DNA from: Kitasatospora sp. A2-31
GTDB taxonomy: Bacteria > Actinomycetota > Actinomycetes > Streptomycetales > Streptomycetaceae
NCBI RefSeq assembly: GCF_022288725.1
Contig: NZ_JAKNTA010000002.1
Location: 532,404 to 596,403 of the forward strand
Reading direction: 5' to 3'
DNA: 64,000 nt
This document shows, one piece after another, positions 16,683-25,020 of this stretch; within the stretch, counting starts at the first letter, position 1; every line of letters starts with the position of its first letter. A program made the position numbers and the translations under genes. Under the pieces are notes generated by a model. That model made no database searches. It saw nothing but the letters and a program-made list of their open reading frames with translations, and was not told the DNA's origin.

Positions 16683-17254
16683 GGAGCCCCCTCCTCGCCG
16701 GACTGCCCCGACTCCAGCTGCGCCATAACCTTCTTCAACGCCTCGGTGAGGTCCCTGGCGGCCTCGGCACCCACGTCCCCAGAACCTTCCAGCGCGGCAA
16801 GCCGCCGCTGTCTTTCGCTGCCAGGCGGCCGCGGGTCGGGCCTCGCTGGGCCCTCCACCGCCCCGGGGGAGGTGAGCACGTCCTCGTTGCCGCGTGGGAC
16901 AACGGAACTGCTACCCGGGGCCGCGGCGACCTGGTGGACGTCACCGCTTGCTGCCACCGCGCCGTCACCACTGGCCCTCACGTCGCTGACGGGATCGGTA
17001 TGCACAGTCACGTCGCGCCCCAGAAGAACCAGCCGAGAGGCGGCTGAGCCCCCAACAGCCACGCCCGTGACAAGACCTCCCACGGCGACCGGACGCCGCA
17101 AGGCAGATCTAGGCGAGCGCCACCGATGGACAAGGCGATGAAGCCATACACCCAGGTAACTGGCAGCGACAGCACCAACCGTCGAGGCCAAGCCAGCAAT
17201 GAGAACCGCCCACACCGCCACCACCCCCTCGGTTGCGCCCAGCGTCGCATTCAC
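16679..17254 (-). CDS. Membrane-anchored hypothetical protein, partner of the coiled-coil gene (191 aa)
   Basis: GTG 17254 starts the frame. Two N-terminal hydrophobic segments (VVAVWAVLIAGLASTVGAVA and PVAVGGLVTGVAVGG) flank a basic loop (HRLVHRWRSPRSALRR). A long variable Ser/Pro/Gly region follows, and the C-terminal 40 residues form a helix (AEAARDLTEALKKVMAQLES). Its last codon overlaps the next gene (ATGA). I recognise no family. The shared operon and helix-plus-membrane build suggest the two products act as a complex at the membrane. Confidence 0.55.
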   Translation of the reverse strand: MNATLGATEGVVAVWAVLIAGLASTVGAVAASYLGVWLHRLVHRWRSPRSALRRPVAVGGLVTGVAVGGSAASRLVLLGRDVTVHTDPVSDVRASGDGAVAASGDVHQVAAAPGSSSVVPRGNEDVLTSPGAVEGPARPDPRPPGSERQRRLAALEGSGDVGAEAARDLTEALKKVMAQLESGQSGEEGAP

Positions 17255-17403
17255 CGTAGGGCACAGAGGGTCTCAACGCTGCCATCTCGTCCAGATCCGG
17301 GAGTGCACGATCGCGATCACCGAGGCAGTGGCCGAAACCCCTCGCCGCGACCCGGCGCCAACCGGCGGCGAGCTGTTGGACTGGTGGCGGGGGTCAGAGA
17401 CGG

Positions 17404-17608
17404 CGCATGACGGGCGATGACCTCGCCGAGGATGGGCGGTCTCACCCAGACCTCGCCGTTCTCCCATTTGAGGCGCTTGACGGTGCCTCGCCGTCGACCG
17501 TGGCGGCGACGATGTCACCGTTTGCGGCGCCCGGTGGGCGTCGGACGGTGACCCAGTCACCGTCGCAGATGGCCGCCTCGATCATCGAGTCACCGCCCAC
17601 TTGAAGTC
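17404..17608 (-). pseudogene. Degenerate lexA C-terminal fragment (first copy)
   Basis: The minus strand encodes [20 protein letters not shown] then [14 protein letters not shown], the S24 peptidase region with catalytic Ser. A one-base deletion then breaks the frame; restoring it gives [14 protein letters not shown] with the catalytic Lys, but about 17 residues before ILGEVIA are missing. A TGA lies just upstream of the fragment. It therefore cannot make LexA. A second, better preserved fragment lies at 19808-20230. The flanking gaps 17255-17403 and 17609-17774 show no genes. Confidence 0.75.
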
Positions 17609-17774
17609 AGCGGGTTCGCGGGATCTCGCACTACCGTCCGCCGAACTGGATGGCCGGACACGCTCGATAGGAGCAGAGACCGCCCGCTTGTGGCTGCTGC
17701 CGTGCCCGATCGGAGGCGGCGGCGGGACCGGTAACTCCTTCGAAGCGTGAGGCACTCCGCGGATCACCGCGTGC

Positions 17775-18449
17775 TCACGAGCAGTCCCAGTGGTGGTCCA
17801 CTGGACGGTCCGGGCACGACCTGCACTCGAAGATGTAGACGCCGCCCGCGTCCCCGAACATCACCTGAGCGGGACTGTGCGCCCCACGGCCCCCGGTGGC
17901 GTCCCGGCGCTCCTCGCCGGTCTCGCCGTCGCGGTCCTCCAGCGGGAGCCAGGTGCGGTACGACAGGCCGTCGTACTCCCAACTGCTCACCGTCAGGAGG
18001 TGGTCTATCGTCTGTCCGCAGGTCGGGCAGTCCGGCCAGCAGGGTTCCTGGGTCCAGCTCGGGTATCCGCCGAGCTTGATCCCCGGGGCCTCGGCCAGGT
18101 GGTAGCTGTACCGCAGGCCGGTGCGGGCCTTCAGTTCCTCCATCCGGAACCACAGCTCCTCGCCCAGTTCCTCCAGCATGTCCCAGCTCGGGTAGTCGAC
18201 CCCCGGCTCGGGGTGCAGGACGCACGGGGCCGGGATGCTGTCCTTGGGCGCCGTGCTGACGGTCGACGGCGCGGTGTCGAGGACCGGGGCCACCGAGTCG
18301 GAGCTGCGCCAGACCACCCGGGGCGTCGGCTCCGGGCAGAGGTGGACGATGAACGGGCACCAGAGCACCTGGAGCAGGTCGGTCCCGGCGGGGAAGTCGC
18401 GTTGGGGCACGTCCCGTCGGTGGATCTGGACGACGGACACCATCGGCAC
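17775..18449 (-). CDS. 5'-truncated DUF1963-like protein (224 aa from GTG 18449)
   Basis: The product carries RDFPAGTDLLQVLWCPF, then RVVWRSSDSVAPVL, CVLHPEPGVDYP and a CWPDCPTCGQ ... CRSCPD metal-binding pair, a pattern of actinobacterial DUF1963/YwqG-like proteins. Similarity continues upstream of the GTG: 18450-18575 in the same frame encodes SSVGGPLLWPADEPWPLC, usual for these proteins, but no start codon is present and an in-frame TGA occurs at 18576-18578. The ~100 N-terminal residues usual for the family are thus lost and the gene is probably a remnant. It lies between the two lexA relics. Confidence 0.6.
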   Translation of the reverse strand: MPMVSVVQIHRRDVPQRDFPAGTDLLQVLWCPFIVHLCPEPTPRVVWRSSDSVAPVLDTAPSTVSTAPKDSIPAPCVLHPEPGVDYPSWDMLEELGEELWFRMEELKARTGLRYSYHLAEAPGIKLGGYPSWTQEPCWPDCPTCGQTIDHLLTVSSWEYDGLSYRTWLPLEDRDGETGEERRDATGGRGAHSPAQVMFGDAGGVYIFECRSCPDRPVDHHWDCS

Positions 18450-18693
18450 CGGCCCCTCCGTGGCGGGTTGGCCCCACTCCCCCGGGTGGCTGGTGCTCGG
18501 GCAGAGCGGCCACGGCTCATCTGCGGGCCACAGCAGCGGCCCGCCGACCGAGCTCTCTGTCTGGGTGCCGTGCTTTCACCGCTTCACGGGCCGGCTGAGC
18601 CGAGGAGGAACGGCGCGGCCAGCAGTCTTTGGGTCCTCGGCCTCTTCGCGGTGATCGGGACCGAGATGAGCGCCCGACCTCTACTATGTGATC

Positions 18694-19338
18694 ATGAAGG
18701 CTGGGGTGGGTGTGCGCGTTGTGAGGACTGTGTCAGGGGTCGGGGCCACGGTTCTGCTGGTGGGGGCTTTGGGGGGCTGCGGAGACGGTTCGCCGTCTCC
18801 CAAGGTCACTCCGACGGTAGTCGCCAGTTCCGCCAGTGCGGCACCGGGCTCATTGCGGCTGACCGCTCCGGAGTCTCTTCCCGGCGGCTATCGGGCCGAG
18901 GGCCCCGCCGATGTCCGCGCCGACCACCCGGCAAGTCCGCAGCCGGCCGGCTACGAAAGCTTCGACGGCAGCCTGGTGGCCAAGTACACCGCTGACTCCG
19001 GTGGCACCCTCACCATCGGCGGCGCCTGGGGTACCATCACGGATCCCGACATAGTGGCCACGTCCGCGATTGCCGGGATGCAGTCTCCGAGGGGCAAGTG
19101 GGCGGTGCCGCTCACCGACGTCGACGCGCGGGACCCGCACGACCCGCAGGGCCGGCTCAAGTGCGGAGTCTCGACCGAGGCACTACTCGTCGTGTCCATC
19201 TGCCTCTGGGCCGACCACTACACCGCAGGCTCTGTGGCCTTCCCGCCCTCGGCCGAAGGGAGCCCGACCACGCTCGACCAGGCTGACGCCGCCGACCGCG
19301 TCCGCCGCATCCGCGATGCCATGACGGTCCCCAAGTAG
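18694..19338 (+). CDS. Putative lipoprotein (214 aa)
   Basis: The N-terminus has a basic start and hydrophobic core ending in the lipobox LVGALGGC, so it should be lipid-anchored outside the membrane. A Ser/Pro-rich linker precedes a soluble domain (LPGGYRAEGPADVRAD; YTADSGGTLTIGGAWGTI) with two Cys that may form a disulfide. ATG 18694 is chosen; there is no ribosome site, but TACTAT at 18682-18687 is a good -10 whose start point would fall at the ATG, so the mRNA may be leaderless (GTG 18688 is the alternative). Function unknown. Confidence 0.75.
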   Translation: MKAGVGVRVVRTVSGVGATVLLVGALGGCGDGSPSPKVTPTVVASSASAAPGSLRLTAPESLPGGYRAEGPADVRADHPASPQPAGYESFDGSLVAKYTADSGGTLTIGGAWGTITDPDIVATSAIAGMQSPRGKWAVPLTDVDARDPHDPQGRLKCGVSTEALLVVSICLWADHYTAGSVAFPPSAEGSPTTLDQADAADRVRRIRDAMTVPK

Positions 19339-19423
19339 CCGCCGCACCGATCGCCTTGGCGTCTGGCCTCGGACCACGCTCGCACTGTGCCGGTTGTCGG
19401 TGAGTGCTGATACCTGTGGCAGG

Positions 19424-19756
19424 GTGACCAGCGACGACAAGGGCGCTAACCCGCTGAGGTTCAACATTGTGCTCGGACCGGAGAACGGCCCGTACGCGTG
19501 CCCGTGCTGCGGCTACCTGACCATCGAATCCCGCGGGGCGAACGAGACATGCCTCGTGTGCTACTGGGAGGACGACGGGCAGGACGAGCACGATCGCGAC
19601 GAGGTCCGCGGCGGTCCGAACGGGGCACTGAGCCTTGCCGAGGCACAGCACAACTACGAGACGATCGGCGCTTGTGCGCCTCAGTGGGTCAGGTACGTTC
19701 GCGCGCCCTTCCCCGAGGAACGGAAGTACAAGGACCCGGAGTATCGCTGGCTCTAG
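19424..19756 (+). CDS. Cysteine-rich CPCC-domain protein (110 aa)
   Basis: GTG 19424 is preferred (weak GGCAGG). The domain CPCCGYLTI ... ETCLVCYWEDDGQ ... GPNGALSLAEAQHNY is the bacterial cysteine-rich CPCC family, in which two CxxC pairs probably bind zinc. The C-terminal helix ends in PFPEERKY. Members are often found near secretion or toxin-immunity genes, but none is next to this one. The lexA relic ends 51 bases downstream on the opposite strand. Confidence 0.8.
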   Translation: MTSDDKGANPLRFNIVLGPENGPYACPCCGYLTIESRGANETCLVCYWEDDGQDEHDRDEVRGGPNGALSLAEAQHNYETIGACAPQWVRYVRAPFPEERKYKDPEYRWL

Positions 19757-19807
19757 AAGGCTGGACGATCCGCCTAGGCCAGGGTCGGGGCTCGGTGCCC
19801 CGGCGAA

Positions 19808-20230
19808 TCAGAGGCGGCGTAGGACGGCGACGACCTTGCCCAGGATGGTGGCGTTGACGCCGTTGATCGGCTCGTACGCGGGGTTGTGCGGCATCAGCCG
19901 GATCCGGCCGTTTTCGCGCTTGAGGCGCTTGACGGTGGCTTCGCCGTCGATCATCGCGGCCACGATGTCGCCGTTCTCGGCGACCGGCTGGCGTCGGACG
20001 ACGACGGTGTCGCCGTCGGTGATGGCCGCTTCGGTCATCGAGTCGCCGCCCACTTCCAAGACGGACAGCTGTCCGCGGCAGACGAGGCGGCGGGGCAGGG
20101 TGAGCTGGTCCTCGACGTGCTGCTCGGCGCGGATCGGGGCGCCGGCGGCGATGCGGCCGGCCGGCGGAACAGTGCCGGCGGAGGGTTCCGGCAGGACAGG
20201 GGTGGCGCGACGTGGTCCTCGCGCACGCCG
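19808..20230 (-). pseudogene. lexA: lexA C-terminal peptidase fragment (second copy)
   Basis: From about 20230 to the stop at 19808 the minus strand is open and encodes the LexA linker (GRIAAGAPI with the Ala-Gly cleavage site), [13 protein letters not shown], the catalytic Ser in VGGDSM, the catalytic Lys in EATVKRLKR and the full C-terminus [12 protein letters not shown]. The DNA-binding domain is missing and the reading frame starts abruptly beside an esterase gene. TTG 20059 is the only reasonable internal start. It is a remnant or a free-standing S24 domain; a remnant is more likely given the copy at 17404-17608. Confidence 0.75.
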
Positions 20231-20263
20231 TAGGCGCAGGGGCGGTTCGGGTCGCGGTGCAAG

Positions 20264-21214
20264 TCAGCCGAGCAGGCGGCGCAGCCAGTCCTGCCGGGCA
20301 GCGACCGCGGTGCGGCTGACGGCCGCGTCCGGGGCGAGGGTGTCGAAGCCGTGGAGGGCGCCGGGCCAGACGTGGAGTTCGACGTGGCCGCCGGCCCGCC
20401 AGAGGGCGTCGGCGTAGGCGGTGACCTCGTCGCGGAAGGTTTCGGCAGAGCCGACCTCCAGGTAGGCGGGGGGCAGGTCGGTGAGGTCGTGGGCGCGGGC
20501 GGGGGCGGCGTACGGGGGGAGGTCGGGGGCACGGTGCAGGGGGCCGAGGGCGGCCTGCCAGGCGGTGGCGTTGGAGGTCGCGTCCCAGGTGTCGTGGCCG
20601 GCGGCCTGCCGGGTAGAGGAGGTGGTGCCGCGGTCGTCCAGCATCGGGCTGAGCAGCAGTTGTCCGTACGGCGCCGGGCCGCCCCGGTCGCGGAGCAGCA
20701 GGCTGAGGGCGGCGGCCAGTCCGCCGCCGGCGCTCTTGCCGGCGAGCACGATCCGGTCGGGGTCGATCCGCAGCCTCCCGGCGTGCGCGGCGGCCCAGCG
20801 CAGGGCGGTGCGGCAGGCGTGCAGCGGGGCGGGGTAGCGGGCGGCGGGGGCGAGCGGGTACTCGACGGAGAGCACGGCCAGCCCGAGCGGCTCCGCCAAC
20901 TCCCGCAGCACGCGCGGCAGTACGGCGTATGCGTTGCCGCCGATCAGGCCGCCCCCGTGCAGGTACAGCAGCGCGGGCAGTACGCCGTCCGCCCCGGCCG
21001 GACGGCCGGAGACCACGGCGACCCCGTCCGCGTCGTGCTCGGCCGCCTCGAACCGTCCGCCGTCGGCGAGTTGGCTCAGCGTCGGCCTCGGCCGCCGTTC
21101 GGCGTCCCGCCGCTGCCAGGCCGCGAGCCCGCCGGGCGTCAGCGGCGCGGGCACTCCACCGCGGGCGGCCAGCGCGGCGGCCAGCTCGGGGTCCAGGTAC
21201 GGCTCGGTCTCCAT
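20264..21214 (-). CDS. Alpha/beta hydrolase, HSL-type esterase (316 aa)
   Basis: ATG 21214 starts the protein. HGGG at 86-89 forms the oxyanion hole typical of the hormone-sensitive-lipase family, GKSAGG (159-164) carries the nucleophile Ser161, the Asp is expected in VGSAETFRDE and the His is in ALHGFD. The substitution of Lys for Asp in the usual GDSAGG is notable but compatible with activity. No signal peptide, so a cytoplasmic carboxylesterase for short acyl chains is likely. The 279 bases up to the TipAS gene contain no other gene. Confidence 0.87.
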   Translation of the reverse strand: METEPYLDPELAAALAARGGVPAPLTPGGLAAWQRRDAERRPRPTLSQLADGGRFEAAEHDADGVAVVSGRPAGADGVLPALLYLHGGGLIGGNAYAVLPRVLRELAEPLGLAVLSVEYPLAPAARYPAPLHACRTALRWAAAHAGRLRIDPDRIVLAGKSAGGGLAAALSLLLRDRGGPAPYGQLLLSPMLDDRGTTSSTRQAAGHDTWDATSNATAWQAALGPLHRAPDLPPYAAPARAHDLTDLPPAYLEVGSAETFRDEVTAYADALWRAGGHVELHVWPGALHGFDTLAPDAAVSRTAVAARQDWLRRLLG

Positions 21215-21493
21215 GCGGTCGAGTATGCGCGAAGGCCGACCGAGAGCGACAAAGGTCGACATCCGTTCACACACTGGGAGCTGAAGCCTCGTCGCGGTAA
21301 GCACCGTTGCAGTACGAGCCGCTGTCCTGGCGACCACGGTTGGAGTTCCGTGAGGAGCGGGACGATGCCGCCGGTCCCGAGGGTGCCTAGGGGCGTCTCA
21401 GCCCCGGGGCCTGACCCCCGATCCCTCGGTGAATGCGCCCGGATCCCGGTCCGGGCGCACCCACCCGCGCATGTCCTGGCCCGTGTCGCCCGA

Positions 21494-21901
21494 CTACGCC
21501 GAAAGCTTGGCGCCTGTGCTGGGGGCGAACCCGCTTCCCTGCTCGGCGAACACGTTGATCGCGGCGCCCAGGAACTCCACCAACCCGGGGTGGTAGGAAT
21601 CGTGGAACGCCCTCATGGCCTCGTCCTCGGCATAGAAGAGCGACATGCCGACGTACGCCTCCCTGGAGGGGGTGTAGAACCGGCAGGCGATGTCGAAGTG
21701 CCTGCGGACGAGCTCCTGGATCTGCTGGTCCCCGGGCAGGGAGCCGCCGTCCAGGAGAGCCGTGATCTCCCGATACAGGAGGTCCCAGTCCTGGTGGACC
21801 CGCTCCCTGTCCACGTGTTCCCAGTCGTTGGTCTCGGCAAGGCTCTTCGCCTGCTCCTCGGCCAACGACCGGCGACACTGGTCCTCGTAACTGTTCCCCA
21901 C
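21494..21901 (-). CDS. Stand-alone TipAS antibiotic-recognition domain protein (135 aa)
   Basis: GTG 21901 follows GGAAG. The product matches the TipAS domain: DWDLLYREITALLDGG, then IQELVRRHFDIACRFYTPSR and YVGMSLFYAEDEAMRAFHDS, ending in FLGAAINVFAEQG. In TipAL this domain covalently binds thiopeptides and is preceded by a MerR DNA-binding domain, which is missing here. A free TipAS resembles the separately translated TipAS product, which sequesters antibiotic. The Cys used for covalent capture should be checked; one Cys is present in DIACRFY. Confidence 0.75.
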   Translation of the reverse strand: MGNSYEDQCRRSLAEEQAKSLAETNDWEHVDRERVHQDWDLLYREITALLDGGSLPGDQQIQELVRRHFDIACRFYTPSREAYVGMSLFYAEDEAMRAFHDSYHPGLVEFLGAAINVFAEQGSGFAPSTGAKLSA

Positions 21902-22232
21902 TGCACCGCTTCCCGTTGTTGCATCGCCTCTCCGGTGGACCCGAGAGAGCGCCGACATCGACATCGACCGGCCGTCGGTGATCAACTGCCGGTCCAGGGC
22001 GGACGATGACACACCGCCACCGGAACGGCAAACCAATTCCTGGACCCGTGGGCGCCCCCTCCCGGTCAGCCAGCGGCGGAAAGGCGCAGTCCGAACGGCG
22101 AGCCGTCGGAGCGGAGCGTCCAGCCGTTCAACCGCGCGGGCCCGGACTCCGGCGGCGGACCTCGCGCCGCAGGAGGAGCGCGGCCGTCGAGTAGTGGCCG
22201 GAGCATGCCGTCAATGGTCGGCCGGACAGCTC
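21902..22232. other. Gap between TipAS gene and IS630
   Basis: No coding sequence can be supported in these 331 bases. The minus frame above GTG 21901 remains open but has low-complexity composition, and there is no MerR domain of the kind that precedes TipAS in TipAL. The right end directly abuts the IS630 target. Confidence 0.5.
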
Positions 22233-23348
22233 CTAGTGAGCTGGTCCGGAGATTCTTGAGCAGTAGCGGCAGATTCGGTCGATGATCTGGTCGGCGGTCT
22301 TGGTCCACTTGAAAGGGTGGGCGCTGTCGTTCCAGTTCTTGATCCAGTCCTCGAGCGTGGTCTTCAGGTCGTCGAGCGAGCAGAACACTCCACGCTCGAG
22401 GCAGCGCCGTTCCAGCTCCGCGAACCACCGCTCGACCTGGTTGATCCAGGACGAGTACGTCGGCGTGAAGTGCAGCTGGACGCGGGGATGCGCGACCAGC
22501 CAGCGGTGCACCACGGGTGACTTGTGGGTGGACAGGTTGTCGCAGATCACGTGGACCGCCAGGCCCGGCTCGGTCTGGCGGTCGATCTTGTCGAGGAAGT
22601 CCCGGAAGTCGACGGCGCGGTGCTGGGCGGATAGCCGGCTGATGACCTTGCCCGTGGCGACGTTCAGCGCGGCGAACAGATCCACGGTGCCATGGCGGAC
22701 GTAGTCGAAGCTGCGGCGTTCGGGGACCCCGGGCAACATCGGTAGCACTGGCGCGGTCCGCTCCAGGGCCTGGATCTGCGGCTTCTCGTCCACCGCGAAG
22801 ACCACCGCGTTCGCCGGCGGGGCCAGGTAGAGGCCGACCACGTCCCGGATCTTGTCGATCAGCAGTGGGTCCGGAGAGATCTTGAAGGTCTCCGTCCGCC
22901 AGGGCTGCAGCCCGAAGGCTCGCCAGATTCGCAGCACGCTCGACGGTGAGATGCCGACCTTCGCGGCCAGCTCCCGCTTCGACCAGTGGGTGGAGCCCTC
23001 CGGCGTCTCTTCCAGGGTGCGCACCACTACCTCCTCCACTTGGGCGTCGGTGATGGTGCGCGGGACCCCGGGCCTCGGTTCGTCGGCCAGGCCGTCCAGG
23101 CGGTCGTGCAGGAACCGGGCCCGCCACCGGTTGACCGTGCCCCGGTTGACCCCCAGCCGGGCGGCCACCGCGATGTTGCTGCCGCCCTCTGCGCAAGCCA
23201 GCACGATTCGCGCTCGCATCGCGAGCCCTTGGGCGGTCCTGCGTCGGGTCGCCCATCCCTGCAAGGTCAGCCGCTCCGAATCCGACAGGACCAGCGGCTG
23301 CAGCCTGTTGTCACCCATACGGACAGCAGACTGCAGAGCTGACGCCAT
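22233..23348 (-). CDS. IS630-family transposase (371 aa)
   Basis: An intact DDE transposase: N-terminal helix-turn-helix (SNIAVAARLGVNRGTVNRWR) with a second one at GISPSSVLRIWRAFG, then the catalytic residues in VFAVDEKPQIQ, VICDNLSTHK and PTYSSWINQVERWF (the D, D and E of the DDE fold). ATG 23348 is chosen with AGGTGGTG upstream; ATG 23318 is possible. The last codons lie in the terminal repeat and the stop TAG is formed by the flanking TA target plus G. Confidence 0.93.
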   Translation of the reverse strand: MASALQSAVRMGDNRLQPLVLSDSERLTLQGWATRRRTAQGLAMRARIVLACAEGGSNIAVAARLGVNRGTVNRWRARFLHDRLDGLADEPRPGVPRTITDAQVEEVVVRTLEETPEGSTHWSKRELAAKVGISPSSVLRIWRAFGLQPWRTETFKISPDPLLIDKIRDVVGLYLAPPANAVVFAVDEKPQIQALERTAPVLPMLPGVPERRSFDYVRHGTVDLFAALNVATGKVISRLSAQHRAVDFRDFLDKIDRQTEPGLAVHVICDNLSTHKSPVVHRWLVAHPRVQLHFTPTYSSWINQVERWFAELERRCLERGVFCSLDDLKTTLEDWIKNWNDSAHPFKWTKTADQIIDRICRYCSRISGPAH

Positions 23349-23431
23349 GTCACCACCTGGAGCGCGGAGAGCACCGGAAATGTGGCGCAAAGCGCCTCAC
23401 GTGGCGACCGCAGATCTCAAGACCAGCTCAC
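22236..23431. mobile_element. Complete IS630-family element, TA-flanked
   Basis: The ends GTGAGCTGGTC (22236-22246) and GACCAGCTCAC (23421-23431) are perfect 11-bp inverted repeats, and TTGAG/CTCAA motifs follow a few bases inside. Both sides are flanked by TA inside CTAG (22233-22236 and 23431-23434), the target known for IS630, so the duplicated TA is intact. One transposase gene fills the element. All signs are of a recent, probably active insertion. Confidence 0.9.
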
Positions 23432-23444
23432 TAGCCGGGAGGAC

Positions 23445-23483
23445 GCTGCGCAGGAAGTCGGGCGGCCCGACTTCCTGCGCAGC
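23445..23483. terminator. 18-bp perfect hairpin beside the IS630 insertion
   Basis: GCTGCGCAGGAAGTCGGG (23445-23462) pairs perfectly with 23466-23483 around a CGG loop. It lies 125 bases downstream of the metalloprotease gene (minus strand) and may be its terminator. The IS630 element begins 14 bases away. Confidence 0.55.
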
Positions 23484-23607
23484 GCTCGCCGGGCCTGCGC
23501 CGTGGCCGACGGCGCCGTCCGTGCCGGAGTCTCTCGGGTGCCGGTCGGCGTCGATTGCACCGACCGGCATTTCGGGTCGTGCCGGGAAGGGCGGCGGAGG
23601 ACGGACG

Positions 23608-24672
23608 TCACCAGTGCATCAGCGCCGCCTCACCGGCGCCCCACGCGCAGTAGATGCGCGCCCGCAGGAGGTAGTTGCGCCCCTTGAAAAGCTTGACGCC
23701 CAGGCGGGCGTTGCGGTCCTCGCCGCTGTCGTCCTCGGCGGTGACGTACCGCAGCTCCCCGTTGACCCGCTCGAACAGGGCCATCAGCACGTCGGCGTCA
23801 CCGAAGGTGCCGATGGAGTACTTGCGCGTCTCGGTCGGTGAGAGCGCGAGATCGACCTGGTCCCCGACTCCGGTCGGGAGCTGGACGGGCTGGTGGGGCG
23901 TCAGCACGCGGGGTTGCGCCACCAGCGCCGGGTACCAGGCCAGCACGTCCTCCTTGTCGGTCGCCGACAGGGACAGCGGCTCGGGAATGCCCTGGAGGCG
24001 GAGTCGCTTCGGCCGCCTGATCCATCCGGGCGCGACGGGGTACTCCATGACCGAGTCCTTGTCGAAGGTCGAGCCCTCGACCTCGGCCGGGTCCAGCTTG
24101 CGGATGATGTTGAAGAAGGTCGTGGCCCGGTCCCAGCGGTTGGGGGGCTGGGCGAGGGCCGCGTAGACCACCTCGTCGTTCCAGTCGATGCCGGCGTTCG
24201 GGTTCTGGTGCTCGTGCTCGAAGCCCAGGACGTGCCCGAGCTCGTGCAGCGCGGTGGCGTGGCCGGAGGCGTCCGTGAGGTCCCAGCCGTAGCTGGTGGT
24301 GGGCTCACGGCGCGGGACCCCCAGCACGTCCCGGCCCACGGCGGACTCCGACTTGTCCCCCTTGAAACTGATCCGGACCTCGGCCTCCGAGATGTCGTCC
24401 ACCTCCCGGAAGTCCAGGCCGATGCCGAGGCCCTTCCACTCCGTGAAGGCGTTGCGAACGGCGTCGGGCTGGCCGGGCGGGCGATCGGGGCCGCCGGTGT
24501 CGAGGAAGCAGTAGTGCAGGACGGTACCGTTCAGCCACTTCTTCCGAACGGTGCGTATCGCGCTGGCGCGAGCCGGCGCCAGGCCTAACCGGGGAGCCGG
24601 TGTTGCGGACGGTTTCACGGAACAGAGCTGCGGCGCCGGATAGGCCGCCGCCGCCTTCTTGCCACCAGCCAT
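23608..24672 (-). CDS. Astacin/metzincin-type zinc metalloprotease (354 aa)
   Basis: ATG 24672 follows GGGAGGG. The zinc site HELGHVLGFEH (H143, E144, H147, H153) and the Met-turn SVMEYP (Met209) define the metzincin clan; the E after the third His and the ~56-residue spacing fit astacin-like enzymes. Residues 48-60 (NGTVLHYCFLDTG) start the catalytic domain. After ~250 a beta-rich domain (YSIGTFGDADVLMALFERVN) may bind substrate. No signal peptide is visible, unusual for an astacin; the N-terminus is basic and Ala-rich. The 348 bases between this start and the tRNA contain no gene. Confidence 0.85.
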   Translation of the reverse strand: MAGGKKAAAAYPAPQLCSVKPSATPAPRLGLAPARASAIRTVRKKWLNGTVLHYCFLDTGGPDRPPGQPDAVRNAFTEWKGLGIGLDFREVDDISEAEVRISFKGDKSESAVGRDVLGVPRREPTTSYGWDLTDASGHATALHELGHVLGFEHEHQNPNAGIDWNDEVVYAALAQPPNRWDRATTFFNIIRKLDPAEVEGSTFDKDSVMEYPVAPGWIRRPKRLRLQGIPEPLSLSATDKEDVLAWYPALVAQPRVLTPHQPVQLPTGVGDQVDLALSPTETRKYSIGTFGDADVLMALFERVNGELRYVTAEDDSGEDRNARLGVKLFKGRNYLLRARIYCAWGAGEAALMHW

Positions 24673-25020
24673 GAGGGAACCCTCCCATCTGCGAACCACC
24701 GCACGGACGCGGGCGGTTGAGGTCGCTGAGCTGGCTGTCGGGCCTTGGGAAGTCTTTCCCTCATCGTCTCGATGCGGGGCCACTACCACAACCCTCGGCC
24801 GGTGTCCACATGGGGCGAAGTGCCGGATTGCGGAGCCGGCGGCGGCCGTGACGCCCCGTCCGCCACCCTCCGCACTCGAGCGACTACGCGCGACGCCCTG
24901 TCATCGCACCGCTCCGGTGGGTGGTTGTGGCTCGGATCGCCGGAGCGGGGGGCGGTGCCGCGTCCGGGCGGGACCGTTTTGCCTGCAGCGCCGGTCGGGC
25001 TGTACTGTTGCTCCTGCCGA

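Noticed and set aside
21338..21493. Additional small gene between the esterase and TipAS genes
   Set aside because: Frames there lack start signals and protein-like composition.
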